A model generated the notes under the pieces. It worked only from the letters and a program-made list of their open reading frames with translations, did not search any database and was not told the DNA's origin. A program made the translations under genes and the position numbers. This document shows, piece by piece, positions 20,540-44,200 of a DNA stretch of 64,000 bases. Position 1 is the first letter of the stretch, and each line of letters opens with the position of its first letter. The stretch is from Oegoconia quadripuncta (taxonomy: Eukaryota; Arthropoda; Insecta; Lepidoptera; Autostichidae): NCBI GenBank assembly GCA_949316235.1, contig OX438755.1, forward strand, positions 16,695,151 through 16,759,150, given 5' to 3'.

Positions 20540-21525
20540 CATTCTTAGCACAAAACAATCAAATGTGTCCTAGCATACTGTGCTGCAACTGTGTTTTCTT
20601 TTGTCCAAAAGTTGTGCTAATTGTTAGATAATTCTTTTGTTTATATACTATTGTAGGTCAGGAGTAGAATGTGACGCCTCGCCACCCCGTCTCTGTGCTT
20701 AGCACGTTGATAAATCCAGTTTTCTATATCGGTTCACATTTGCATATTGTTTATCTGGTCGCTGCCCAGTGAGCTGTGTTGTGTCTGGTAGAGAACAAAT
20801 TTATAGGTAATTACAATGATTTTGTTTAGCTCCTTCTTCGGCTGATTTTAATTACGTATTTCAATAATCTACTCTAGTATTTTATTATGTATTATAAAAG
20901 AACTTTTTATTTTATTCATTTATGGCGAGCTTCAAATAAGTTGGTAAATTGTGATTTGATAGGTGATGCTTCTCCACAGAGAAATTTGTTTATGCTATTT
21001 CCTGGTTAGTACATGTGGTAGGTAAGTACTGCAACAGATGGAAAATTCCTAATGGAACACCGCACCGTACCTTGCGTGATATAAATAGTAAATAAATATT
21101 CATGTGATATGTCCCATTAAAATGTGACAGAGGTTACAAATTGTAAGTATTGTAAGTACCTGTAAATACCTGTGCGAGCATCTTAAGGATTTAGGCATGT
21201 AATTTTATAACTAAAAGGAAACTGAGAAACCATATTCCCATATGGTATCTGATACCACTGACTGATTGTTCTTTTGTCCACCTTAGATAGCGTTTGATAC
21301 AGTGTGCGTCGTTGGGAGGCTCGGCTCAGCAGGTTCTAGGTACCTACACACCACATCGCCTCATGCTGCCGAGGTTGTAGCTGGCCTAAGACCGCGTACA
21401 CACTGAAGTTCTAATAAGTTTAAGCTCAATTATGCATGACCAAAGGTTTGGTTTTGTATCCTTCACCACGCTGGGCTAGCTGGTTGGGGATCGAGTCCGT
21501 AACTGAGCATAGAAATACATACGTG
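20540..21525. other. Spacer, no gene recognised
   Basis: AT-rich, no coding signature, no clear repeat. This part of the HPPD intergenic region looks single-copy. Confidence 0.3.
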
Positions 21526-21529
21526 CGTA

Positions 21530-21862
21530 GAACTGTGGTTCGAAAGATCGTAGTTCCGATACTCTGTTGGTCGACACAGTGCTTGTGCGATAAACCATAG
21601 TGACAGAATACTACTTCGACGAATGCTAGTGCGAAAGAACTCTCCGTATTTTCAACATGTTGAATCTAACATCGAATGCTAACCTTTGAACCTAATCAAC
21701 AGTGTTGGGATGCTCCGAACCATGCTCGCTCGCTACAAAGGACTCTGTCGCACTAGCGTTCGTTGAAGAAGTATTCTGTCGCTGTATGGTTCATTCATTA
21801 CATAAGCAATGTATCGATTAATAGAGTATCGGAACCACGTTCTTTCGAAGTTCAGTGACGCT
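21530..21862. mobile_element. Foldback element with ~110-bp inverted repeats
   Basis: The left arm (about 21530-21640) contains 'gttccgatactctgttg', 'gtgacagaatactacttcga' and 'gaatgctagtgcgaaaga'. The right arm (about 21735-21862) contains the complements of all three. The central ~95 bp are unique. No coding region. Confidence 0.7.
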
Positions 21863-21990
21863 ACCGTTTTCCTCAGCCACGAATCTCTAGATGTTGTGAT
21901 AATTATAATAATAAACATTTTATTCTAGACTCTAGCCACGGAATGAAAAATCCACGGTTAATTTTAAGTATAAAAGAATACTACACTTGC

Positions 21991-22297
21991 AACCGCCTCT
22001 GTGGCTCAATGTAAACAACATAAGGTTTACGAATCAGAGGTCGCGGGTTCCATCCCCAGCGGGGTACATATTTAGTACTCGGTTTAGTTGGTGGTAGGGC
22101 ATATTAAATGTCCGCCTGGCTAGCTACCACCATCTCATCTAAATCTGCCGCCAAACAGCAGCCGGTTGCCAGAGATAAGATAGCCAGTCCAAATAAGATG
22201 GGGTTTCCGGGTCAGTACGCTACCACCTTCGGCCTCATCTTCACTTAACACAAGGTGTGATTGAGGTCAAGTGCTACCCGTTGTGGATCAAAAAAAG
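21991..22297 (+). mobile_element. tRNA-headed SINE, family A
   Basis: Head 'aaccgcctctgtggctcaat', box B 'gcgggttccatccccagcgg', body and short A tail. It lies about 560 bp upstream of the HPPD-B TATA box. Confidence 0.85.
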
Positions 22298-22857
22298 TGT
22301 TAGAAAATAGAATAAGAATAAACTAAACTACACAGTAAACTAACTGACTAACTCTCAATACGAAGTTTCTCTAAAAGAGACCTCTGCTTAGGTATAACAA
22401 GTAATTTGAATCTGGACGGGTGGTTGTCGTATATTTATGGATCTCACATTATAGATTTTGAACTTGTCACATTAAAATAGCATCTTTGAACTGGTTAAGG
22501 TCGTTAACCCTCAAGAACAGCAAGAACTATGAAGAGCATTATTATATTATTTTAGTTTTGTCTGTAGAAATATATATCTCTTTTAATTCGATTTAAAATT
22601 GGCTGACTTTACTATACCTTGTTTACACTGACACAGGCTGATATTTAGAGATGAAACTTAGCGTGAACTCAAAATTTACGACTGCCAATTTTCTATACGA
22701 TTGACGTTTGTGAGATCGAACTTTAATAACTACGTACTACTAAATTCGTGACGCAGTCGTTCTATGGCTTGAAATCCTAGCGGATGTGAACGCGGCTCTA
22801 CTTCCATAATCTTGTTTGCTTGAAGCGTGTTATAATGAATTCCAGAATTCTGATCAT

Positions 22858-22866
22858 TATATAAAA
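22858..22866 (+). promoter_or_regulatory. TATA box of HPPD-B
   Basis: TATATAAAA, with an initiator-like 'ttttagtctcc' about 30 bp downstream (near 22890). This gives a 5' leader of about 93 nt before the ATG at 22983. Confidence 0.6.
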
Positions 22867-22912
22867 CTGATCGGGTAAGTGGTACCCTGTTTTAGTCTCC
22901 GACGACTATTCA

Positions 22913-22957
22913 ATGACAGTGGCCTCCAAACAAGGTGTAAGAAGAATTGTCGAGTGA
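22913..22957 (+). other. Upstream ORF in the HPPD-B leader (14 codons)
   Basis: An ATG at 22913 opens a 14-codon frame ending in TGA at 22955-22957, 25 nt before the HPPD-B start codon. If the leader begins near 22890, this uORF would be met first by scanning ribosomes and could lower translation of HPPD-B. It is a sequence observation only. Confidence 0.5.
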
Positions 22958-22982
22958 TTCGAAAAATTATATCGCTGTAAAA

Positions 22983-34565
<11,583 letters not shown>

Positions 34566-34584
34566 ATTAGTTTCAATATAGTTA

Positions 34585-34672
34585 TAGGACACCGAAAGGG
34601 CGTCGCAGTATTCAAACCCGCGAACTATTTCTATAGCAGTCAGTTTCTAACCACTACACTAAACGGGTCGTC
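34585..34672 (-). mobile_element. SINE family B head fragment in the HPPD-B 3' region
   Basis: 'attcaaacccgcgaact' and 'accactacactaaacgggtc' match the head end of family B. It begins about 20 bp after the HPPD-B stop codon, so it is probably part of the 3' UTR. Confidence 0.6.
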
Positions 34673-34716
34673 TGCCTAAACTTCTAAACTAAATTTATTT
34701 CAACGTAAGAAACATT

Positions 34717-35036
34717 GGTGTCGATTCGGATGTACAACGAACTAACTAAATTTAAAGCAGATACATCCTTTTTTAATACTATTAACATGAAAGGGACGAC
34801 TATAAATTAAGGCCTGTCAAATTAAGTTAAGAGCTGTCAAAACAAGTCGCTCCATAGTATTTTAATCGTGACGTCGCTAGGTGTACACCTAATATTGATA
34901 AAGAAGTGCTTGTTTTGATCCTTTTACTTAATTTGACAGGACTTAATTATATGTCGTCCTTTTCATGTATTAGTGGTTAGAAAAGGATACATATAATTTA
35001 AATTTAGTTAGTTCGTTGTACATCCGAATCGACACC
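34717..35036. mobile_element. MITE, GGTGTCGATTCGGATGTACA family, long form
   Basis: 320 bp, nearly identical to 17333-17652, flanked by ATT on both sides (34714-34716 and 35037-35039). It lies 150 bp downstream of the HPPD-B coding end. The first AATAAA after that stop (35079) lies beyond it. Confidence 0.85.
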
Positions 35037-35040
35037 ATTA

Positions 35041-35275
35041 TATCATTTTTTGAATGTCAATTTAAATCTACTGGAAATAATAAAGGCTTATTGTTTTCAT
35101 CTGTCAGTCAGTATGTCCAAGATAATACCGCTTCGGAAAGGGAAATAGTCTGTGGGAAAATAAGCAGCGCAAGAAACCCACAGAATCATAATGATGCAAT
35201 TTTGGGGAGCTGGTCGAATAAACCCCAATATGTCAATAAAGTTAAAGACCCAACTAACTTTACTTTTTATCACTA
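35041..35275 (+). repeat. Dispersed LINE-like 3' repeat
   Basis: Matches 63106-63290 closely at the start ('tcattttttgaatgtcaatt', 'ctgtcagtc', 'taccgcttcg', 'aagaaacccacag'). It probably comes from a LINE 3' region. Confidence 0.5.
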
Positions 35276-35479
35276 AAATAGAGGACATATCGAATCATTT
35301 TAAAACGTTTTCGATTATAAGAAAACAGTTAAAACTAGTTACTATCCATTAGTTACTTAAAGACGAAAATACGGCAATGTCCTTTCGGTCTACTATACCT
35401 TCGACATTTTAGTAATAAGCTACGAATAATAATTGTACAGAAAAGTAATTCCCTAAACTTACCTATTTGATAGACCAAC

Positions 35480-35650
35480 TGCAATTACAACGTAGCGCTC
35501 ACACTCTCTCAGACAACGCTTGCACGCGATTGGTCGCGACAAGGTCACGCGACGGCCGGCGACTCGAGTGTCACAGCTTACTGGCGCGCGCGCTGTCCCT
35601 ATTTTACGCCCCGCCCACCGCGTGATCTATTTCCTTAAACCATTTTTACG
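35480..35650. promoter_or_regulatory. CpG-rich patch, possible promoter
   Basis: About 120 bp are rich in CpG ('cgcgattggtcgcgac', 'cgacggccggcgactcg', 'ggcgcgcgcgctg'). The patch includes an ATTGG box at 35529 and a GC-box-like 'ccccgcccac' at 35611. It sits in the spacer between the convergent HPPD-B and Sec62 genes, where no coding region is seen. It could drive a non-coding transcript or be a transposable-element remnant. Confidence 0.3.
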
Positions 35651-36560
35651 CTTCTATACAATTATTATTGGTAGTTATTAAGTTTATAACTATTCTTTGT
35701 ATCGAGTGTATGGTTTGTTTCAAATAAAAATCATATAAAAAGTTCATTATTATTTTAATGAGTTACCTTTTGATTAACATTAAAATACACATCGTCGTTC
35801 TATTTAACATCGATAAGATCTTGATACGAGAACCGTATTTACAAAAAAAAAAAAACACAGATATGTCCGAGGAAAGAAATGCACAATTTTAATATAAATT
35901 AATATATAACCGTTGGATACAACGCAAGGCAAGGGCTACGCAGATTACAATAGCGTTATAAAAATAATATACCAAAGCGGTATTCTCTGGAATAATTCAA
36001 TAACGGTTGCATAGGCAAACCGTTTAACTTCGAAAAAGTAAATTTATATGATTCGAACATCCGTGTTTCGAGTTCGTTTACACAGTCTAAATAAAGTCAG
36101 ATTTTGAACGTTCATTCGTTTTATCGAAGACTATTTTATACTTTGAAACAGACCCTTCTGTTTCCCACGCTATATTTTCCGGTCAAGTCAATTAAACGGT
36201 TTGCCTACAAGGATTTATACATATCTAGCGGACGATCCGTAGCTGGAAGTGTCATAAGTTTTAAATGATATTAGAAGCACCATAATAAAACACTGCCAAC
36301 ATAGTCAAGTACCAACTTGGCACGACGCCCCTGTTGAAGAGAGACGGTGCCTTACGTGACTCTATTGTTACTATAGATTCCAGAAAGAAGAAAGGTGAAA
36401 GTAGTGGAGATTTATAAACCCCAACTTTCCCTTCGGCGAAAGGAGAGTGTTAAGGAAAACTTGACATAGGGAAGGCGGCCAGTGAAGCAAACTTCACCTC
36501 ACAGACAAAGCATTTCCATAGTAATTCAATTAAAGATGACTATCTAAGTCAGTACAGTTA
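35651..36560. other. Intergenic, no gene recognised
   Basis: AT-rich, then a moderately GC-rich piece at 36300-36500 with 'ccaactttcccttcggcga'. No coding signature or known repeat. Confidence 0.3.
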
Positions 36561-36562
36561 TT

Positions 36563-36882
36563 GTTTTTATGTACGACGGGTTCGTACTTGACCTCAATCA
36601 CACCTGATGTTAAGTGAAGATGAGCCCGAAGGTGGAAGCGTACTGACCCGGAAACCCCAACACATTTGGGGGACTGGCTATCTTATCTCTGACAACCGGA
36701 ACACAACAATGCTATTAACATTGCTGTTTGGCGGCAGATTTAGATAACATGGTGGTAGCTAGCCATGCGGACATTTAAAATGCCCTACCACAAACCAAAC
36801 CGAATACTTAAACATGTACCCCGCTGGGGATCGAACTCGCGACCTCCGAATCGTAAACCCAATGTAACAACATTGGGTTTAC
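36563..36882 (-). mobile_element. tRNA-headed SINE, family A, head lost
   Basis: Body of family A up to box B ('gatcgaactcgcgacctccg' on the plus strand at 36830). It ends in 'cccaatgtaacaacattggg', a short inverted repeat, in place of the tRNA-like head. Confidence 0.7.
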
Positions 36883-37683
36883 AGCATTTATCTTTACGTG
36901 CATAGCTAGCGCTCCATAACCACCATCTGATAACCTCAAGCGGTTTTACTGTTGTTAGTGGCCCTTCCATTAGAGTGGCGCGTCAAAACATATCCACTTC
37001 AGATCGACCGCTAGGTATGCACACATCCAAACGCTAAAATATTTCCCTGTAAACGTTACTCTAGATATTATGCGAGAAAAAATTGCGTAGACCTTAAAAA
37101 GACAGCACCAAAATTCACAAAAAAAAAACCGGTGGACATAACACATAATAACATAATTGCCTAAATACAGCACAATTATAATAATTTCTCTAAAATCACA
37201 TTTCTATTGTATTATCAGGCGTCCTAGTCCAGGTTGCCGTATTCAAGGTGTTGACAGAAAATTATAAAACGTCTAGGAACTAATACAGGAAAGCAAAACA
37301 ATTCTTTCCAAGTCTACAAAGTTTAATTATTTTATTCAATAATTTACTGTTATATACCTAATACCTAGATATGGTTGTGCATGTGCATCACCATAAATAT
37401 AGTCTGATAAAGAAAACTACACAAACATCATGCAGGTATGCTTCCACATTATCGTATTATATACATAAGTGTGATATTCTTTCTACCCACTTTCTATAAT
37501 TCCGAATGTATTTAGCGACACGGAAATATGCTACAGGGCCACGATATGTGGAAGCACCATAACATAATCACAGCGTAACCACAGTGGGGAAAATTCCTAC
37601 AAACGTCACGAGATACGTAACCATATAGATAGTGAAATAGTGTAGTTAGAACGTCTAATGAAATGAAAGAATGAAATGAATGG

Positions 37684-37926
37684 TTTTTTTTTATGCACAA
37701 CGGGTTGGTACTTGACCTCAATCACACCTGATCACATTTGGGGGACTGGCTATCTTATCTCTGACAACCGGAACACAACAATGCTATTAACATTATTGCT
37801 TGGCGGCAGATTTAGATAAGATGGTGGTAGCTAGCCAGGCGGACATTTAAAATGGCCTACCACCCACCAAACCGAATACATAAACAACCCAACGTTGTTT
37901 ACATTGAGCCACGGAGGCGGTTAAAA
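37684..37926 (-). mobile_element. tRNA-headed SINE, family A, internally deleted
   Basis: Poly-T start, 'cttgacctcaatcacacctg', then a jump to 'acatttgggggactggc'. A second deletion removes box B. The head 'gagccacggaggcggtta' is kept. Confidence 0.75.
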
Positions 37927-38075
37927 AGAGAGTGATGAATCAACACATCCATATGTCGATGGATGAAAAGGAAGAAGACCACGGAAAAGATGGATGGATT
38001 ATGTGAGGGATGACATGAACGAAAACGGTTGACAGAAGAGATTGGAAGAAAAAGACGTAGTTCGTTGACATCAAA
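37927..38075 (+). mobile_element. LINE C-terminal fragment
   Basis: Codons read KRRRPRKRWMDYVRDDMNENG in overlapping register, typical of the last residues of RTE-like ORFs, followed by a stop. Confidence 0.5.
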
Positions 38076-38079
38076 TACT

Positions 38080-40760
38080 TAATTAAATATTTTTCTTCTA
38101 AAGCGATGTCAATAATCTATGATGGGGTGGTATTTTGCCCAAATAGTAGCTACGTCCATGAATCTTTGGTTAGGCTAAAAGGTCCTTCTCTGTGCAGTTA
38201 TTCTGTGCTTGCATGCACTTAAAAAGTATATAGAGAAGAAATTACTGCTAAGTAGCCATGTTGTAATAAGGCTTTGTTTTGGTTTTGTTCATACATATAT
38301 TTTTGGTTTTTGATACGAATGTTTTTTGAATTTACCTCTTAAAACTGACCTGTAATTTTTTAAAAATTAATAACAAAATGGCATAGGTCACCTACTTGAT
38401 TATACGAAACCTTGTATTATATTATTCAAGATTCCTAACCGATAATTACAGTATGTCGCTCTATTTCTGTGTGTCGATATTTATTACTTAAAACCTAGCT
38501 TAAAACGCATTACATTGAGAGAAGGAAGTCCACTGAGGACTGCAAAATACATCAGTCCCGAGGACTATATCCCATCTCCTGATCTAATGTATTTTGCATT
38601 TCTCCCCTCCCTATAAAGCGCTTAGTCATCGAGTAAAAGTTGTATGTGAATCGAGTGACGTTTATAAGAAAACTCCATGTATCACTGTGCCCACTGTGAT
38701 ATGCTTCGGTGGTAGATAATATGTTAAGACACGAATTTGTCAGAAGAGGCGAACCAAAACACATGCAGCTGGAAACATCGTCTCGGCCCATAATCGAGAA
38801 ATACTTGAAATTTTTACTAAATTCATTTACACTAACAACTGCACTACAGTCTCTCTTAATTTGTAAGAACGCGCTGGTTTAGGGTTAATTTTTGGTACGT
38901 TTTTTTTCTATAAATATTATAAATAAATTAATCCAAAGAATAAAGCGATAACTTTACAAAGTCATTTGTAGAAAAATAAAAAATCCTTTAACAAAATTAT
39001 GTGTGAGAGCGCATTTACTATTACTGATACGATGGCTGGTGTATAGAATAGAATAATAATTTATTTCCAAGAATATGGTACATTGCAAGGTGTAGGTATA
39101 TTATTTATTAGATTTATGAACGACTCCGTTCGTGCAGATAAAAAGACTTGGCTGCCTGACTTTCATACCCTTTGCCTATCCGAAATGACAAAATTTCCAA
39201 AAAAAAAAACTATTTTTTGATTTTATAAAAAGGATTTTTTATATTAATTTTATTATGGCTTGGCTACTAAGCCATCTGCCTAAACACGAAAATATTCTGT
39301 AGTATTCTTCAGTAGAGTGGCAGAATGCTTTATTCCGTAAATTAAGTAAATTTGGCGGCTTCTTGTGGGAACCCGAAAGCTTCGTTACGCACTTTAATTT
39401 ACATTTCCATTCACTTGTACACCATCACTGACTTTTGCCGTACAATATTCTGCCGTTATTGAGCTTCAAAATTCAAAATGCACAAATTGCAAGAAATTAA
39501 AACACAAATGCAACATCACTCGCTGAGTTGCCGCCAAAAAGCCCTATACCAATACGGGAAAAATATTTTTGTATTCGATTTGGTATCCTCGTTTACGTAC
39601 TTGGTATTACGTAACCTCATCGTTATCAAACGAAGACCAACCACCAATCACAAATCAAAACGATCGCGACTGGATATAGTCCTCTAACAGTGAACGCTAT
39701 ACAAACTTTAACGATAATTGAATTTTCGCTCGCGATACTTTTAAAACTATAAATAAATCACAAAATCGCGATTTGGTATAAGGACAAAGTAAATGCAATG
39801 TATTATGCAATTAAATAAATATACTGCCTTACAGTAACAAATATAGCAGTCACAATTTCTCTTTCTTAATTTCAACACAGTTTTGGAAACACCCGTCTTT
39901 TAATGTTTGTAAATTGTTTGATTTTGCTATTATTAAAAATGGCCTAAACATACATTTATAATAACTCCCATTCCGCGAATTTGAGTCACCACGGAATGAG
40001 GAGAATTATGGAAGACGTGAAACTCGAGAACTTCGGCCAGAACTCATCATTATTAAGGAATTTCGTTTCGACCACTGTTCGGCCTAAAACGAACGGGGAA
40101 TTTTGTCGTTATATTATCAATTGACTGCTTGGCTCAGCGCCGCTAGTTATTGAACTACTAGAGAAGCATTGAAGTCTAAATTGCTAGTTATCACCAGATA
40201 CACTAAGTTTGAATTCAAGTGTGCTTTAGACGGGTGTTTCAATTTATAATACAATTTAGCCACAGTCTTATAGTAACAGATCAAACATACGCAAATGGCG
40301 ATGCCTGCTACAGCTTGAGCGACATACTCTTTTTAAATAAACAAGTGCGTAATCTGATAAACCAGACTATATAACCAATTTCTATGTTCCTCCTACCTCA
40401 ATGTAGTTTATCCTTTTGTTTAAACTTGCAGCGCTATTTAAGCGTTATGTTCGATCTACTTCTAGTGTTGTAACGTCCGAATACTCAAACGATTAACTTT
40501 ATAGAAAAATGTAATTCGACTATCCGCTCATTCATGGTGACTTCCAGCGATACGGTTCTAGGACCAGTATAGGCGAGTAACATAAATTTCATCATCATGC
40601 CATAGGGAGAACATTACTGAGACAATAGCTGAACTCTATAACAGAGGCCTCGCATCTAGTATACTACTAATAGGTATTAATTCGTAAAACAGAGCCAAAA
40701 TGTAGTCTGTACTATGCTAACTAAAAATCCTGCAATGCTTAAATAAAGATTATTATTATT
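38080..40760. other. Intergenic, no gene recognised
   Basis: Mostly AT-rich. Around 38535-38600 'tgcaaaatacat' and 'atgtattttgca' form an inverted repeat. Open frames at 38552-38791 (-) and 39478-39687 (+) have no recognisable features, no splice context and no codon signature. Confidence 0.35.
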
Positions 40761-40763
40761 ATT

Positions 40764-40914
40764 ATTTTTATGCACAACGGGTTAACACTTGACTTCAATC
40801 AGCGAAGATGAGGCCAACGGTGGAAGCGTATTGACCCGGAAACCCAAATATTTGGGGAACTGGCTATCTTATCTCTGACAACCGGAACACAACATTGCTG
40901 TTTGGCGGCGGATT
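40764..40914 (-). mobile_element. SINE family A, tail part only
   Basis: Poly-T then 'atgcacaacgggtt', 'cccggaaacccaaatatttg', 'gctgtttggcggcgga'. The head half is missing. Confidence 0.7.
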
Positions 40915-41208
40915 ATTGTTGTTATTTGTTTAAACTATCATACCATTAAGATTTGTAAGTTCCATAGTATTTAATGGCGTAATAAAGAATTTCATTTCTT
41001 TAAAAGCCAATTAAACATCATTCCGTCGCTTTGAATGTCAACGAGATGAAAGTGACAGCGTGAAATTTAAAGGGGCTTTTACTTTTGAGTATTCGGGCGT
41101 TCTGTGAATTTATCTTGAAAAAGGACCACAGATAATTTATATTAAAGCTAACCAATAGCCAAGGAGCTATACCAGCGCGTTCCTTTCACACTAACCGCAC
41201 TAAGTTGC

Positions 41209-44200
41209 CTATGTATTGTGTTCCTCCTTATCTGGCTCCACGTCGTCCGGCTCCACCATTTCGAAGTCACGGTCCGTGGAAGACCGTTGACTGTTTTCGG
41301 ATTCCGATTCGGAGTGCTTCTCTGGGGGTGTCGGCGGATCTTGGGAGTCATCTCTGAAAGTTGCATTAAATAACATTTGTGTTATTCGTGCCAAGGTCAG
41401 TTTGAGTCAAGTTTTTTTTTATTTTATTATATTTTGGCATCTAACAGTCATTGATTCAAAATAATACAAAAATATTAAATAACAAGAGACTTAAAGTACC
41501 CAATAGTTGTTTGGGATATTGGTTTGAGTCCGACTCATGAAATCAACACCTGTAAATACAGTAGGTATGTTGTCATCCAGACACACATAAAACTCGCCAC
41601 GACACTGTTGGCAATAACAATAATATTATTATTATGTAGGTATACACATTTACAAACCTCAGAGCTATTATCTAATCTGTGCTCAGAGTTTAAGATGAAG
41701 GAGTAGAGTTTAGAATCAAGTTACTATTGAAAATACAATACAATACAATACAAATACTCTTTTTTGATCAACAAATGAAGACTCAAAAGGTAAAGTCGTT
41801 TTAACCCGAAATTTTCTATGCTACTAAACGGCTAGACCAATTTTGGCTTAATACTTGATCCCCAGACCGTCAAAGGAAACATTTTATAGTAAAAAATCCG
41901 ACATTGCGCCTACACAGTACAAATAGTTCCTCCTTTATATGCAATCAAGTGTTTGGTTTAGTATTAACCAGGTAAATAAAACTATCGACAACATCTACCC
42001 ACTTGATCATCCCAGTGTCTTTATCCACATGATCGACCCTCTCTACACTTCTCCAGTCCCCTTTCGTCTCAAATAGATCGTCCTTCCCTTACTCATCTAA
42101 CAGCTTATCTTCCTTGATTTCTATACGTTAACCGCCTCCGTGGCTCAATGTGTTTACATTTAATGTTGTTTAACATTGGGTTTGCGATTCGGAGGTCGCG
42201 GGTTCGATCCCCGGCGGGGTACATGTTTAAGGTAGTAGGGCATTTTAAAGGCTATCCACCTGGCTAGCTACCATCATCTTATCTAAAGGTCTTAGCATAC
42301 GTGACTGGTAATTTCTCGGACGGAACGGAGACAGGAAGGGTTATAGTTCCTAACGTGAAAGTGGTTTTAAAACATACGTACAGTGACGGTGTTCAACGAT
42401 AGTCGTGCTGGTGCTGCAACCATATTTCAGCACAAAATGTTCGATTTTACTTTTGAAGTACTAGCAATGGTTGCCGTAGCATTAGATGAAGAAGATGCCA
42501 TAACGACGTTTTTTCTATTGCCGTCCCGTTCCGCCCGTGTTTCTCGCCACGTGTATTTTATTGCTATGTTTTTAAATGCAACGATGTCAAAAAATCGTCC
42601 CGTTCCGTCCGGCACGAGAATAAACACGCCACGTATGCTAAGACCTTAACTCTGCCGCCAAGCAGCAATGTTAATAGCATTGTTGTGTTCCAGTTGTCAG
42701 AGGATAAGATATCCAGTCACCCAAATGTGTTGGGGTTTCCGGGTCAGTACGCTTCCACCTTCGACCTCATCTTCACTTAACATCAGGTGTGATTGAGGTG
42801 AAGTACCACCCCGTTGTGCATTAAAAAAAAAATTCCTGCTCACTTGATCTCCCCAGTGTCTTTATCCACAGGCTCGACCAACTCAGCGCTGTCTCCAACG
42901 CCTTGCTTCTCCAATAGAGGCGCTTTCTCCTCTTCATCGTCCGACTGTTTGTCTTTCTTGCGTTTCTTCTTGTTTTTCGACGCCTTGTCGTTATCGGAGC
43001 CCGGCCCGCGGTATTCGTACTGTAATTTATAGTTTACTGATAAATAATTATATAAGGCCAGGAAAGCTTGGCTGTTGTCTTATCTAGAGAGCGTGATAGC
43101 CTTCCGAGCCTCTGCCTCTCAAAGCAGTGTCCTAGAAATATGTATTCTACCTATGCCGTGAATATCTTCCATTATGTCCGATATTGTAAAATAATACATA
43201 TATATATACCTGAAATAAATACCATTATATAGCGGAATACTTTACTTCGACTCTTGCAGATCATTGAAACATGAGAATTTCATACACATGGTTACGCTTG
43301 TGTGAATGCCAAACACATATCTTCACGACCTTTATTCCAAATCAGAGCTGAGATACTCCAATCCTAAGCGTTTGGGTGTTCCAGATATTCAATTAATCAA
43401 TCTCAGTCCACATCCACCCACTTCTGGGTAAAAAATTATTCTTACAGATGTTTTGGTGTAAAGTCGCCAATTCTTTTTAAAAACCGGAAACCGCACGGCA
43501 CGGTTCTGAACTGGCGACACTAATTAACAATCACGATCCCGAACATTGGTGTCGATTTGGATGTACACCAACTAAACTAAAACCAATTTTAAAGTAGCAC
43601 TGTCTCTTTCTCCCTGGAACAGTACGATGCGACGACACCACTCCAAAACTGGTTTTAGTTTAGTTGGTGTACATCCGAATCGACACCATTGTCTTAATAA
43701 TTAATAATCATGACAATGTTGTCTCCATCTAACTCTCCATAAACTCTAGTCCAAAGGTTTACGTTGTGTTCTGATCACATTCCTCTGAACAAATTTCATC
43801 CACTCTGATATACAGGGTGTCCCAAAAGTCGACGTCAAGCCGAAATCGCATGATGGGTAAGGTCATAACAGTTATCAGAAAAATATATAAAAAAAAATAT
43901 GTCTAGTATTTTTAAAATTATAGCAAAAAACATTTTATTCGGGAAAATGTACACCCTGTAAGTTTTTACCTTCCTGTTGCTACAAATCTTTACTTTTTGC
44001 CATTTTTTTTTACTCTTTGTACATTTTGACTTTTGAGACACCCTGTATATGCGAGCTTTGTATTGAAACATTTATTCCACTTGTTCTTGGTGTGGGGACT
44101 TAACGCCACCTATAAAAATGCAACTGAATCTCAACCAAATGGAGACATTAAAGTCATTCCCAGCCAGCCTATGGCAAAGGCAACAAAGAATTTATGTTAG

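Noticed and set aside
42383..42649. 88-codon plus-strand open frame
   Set aside because: It lies inside the Harbinger-type MITE and runs across its terminal repeat. The minus strand has the more plausible relic frame.
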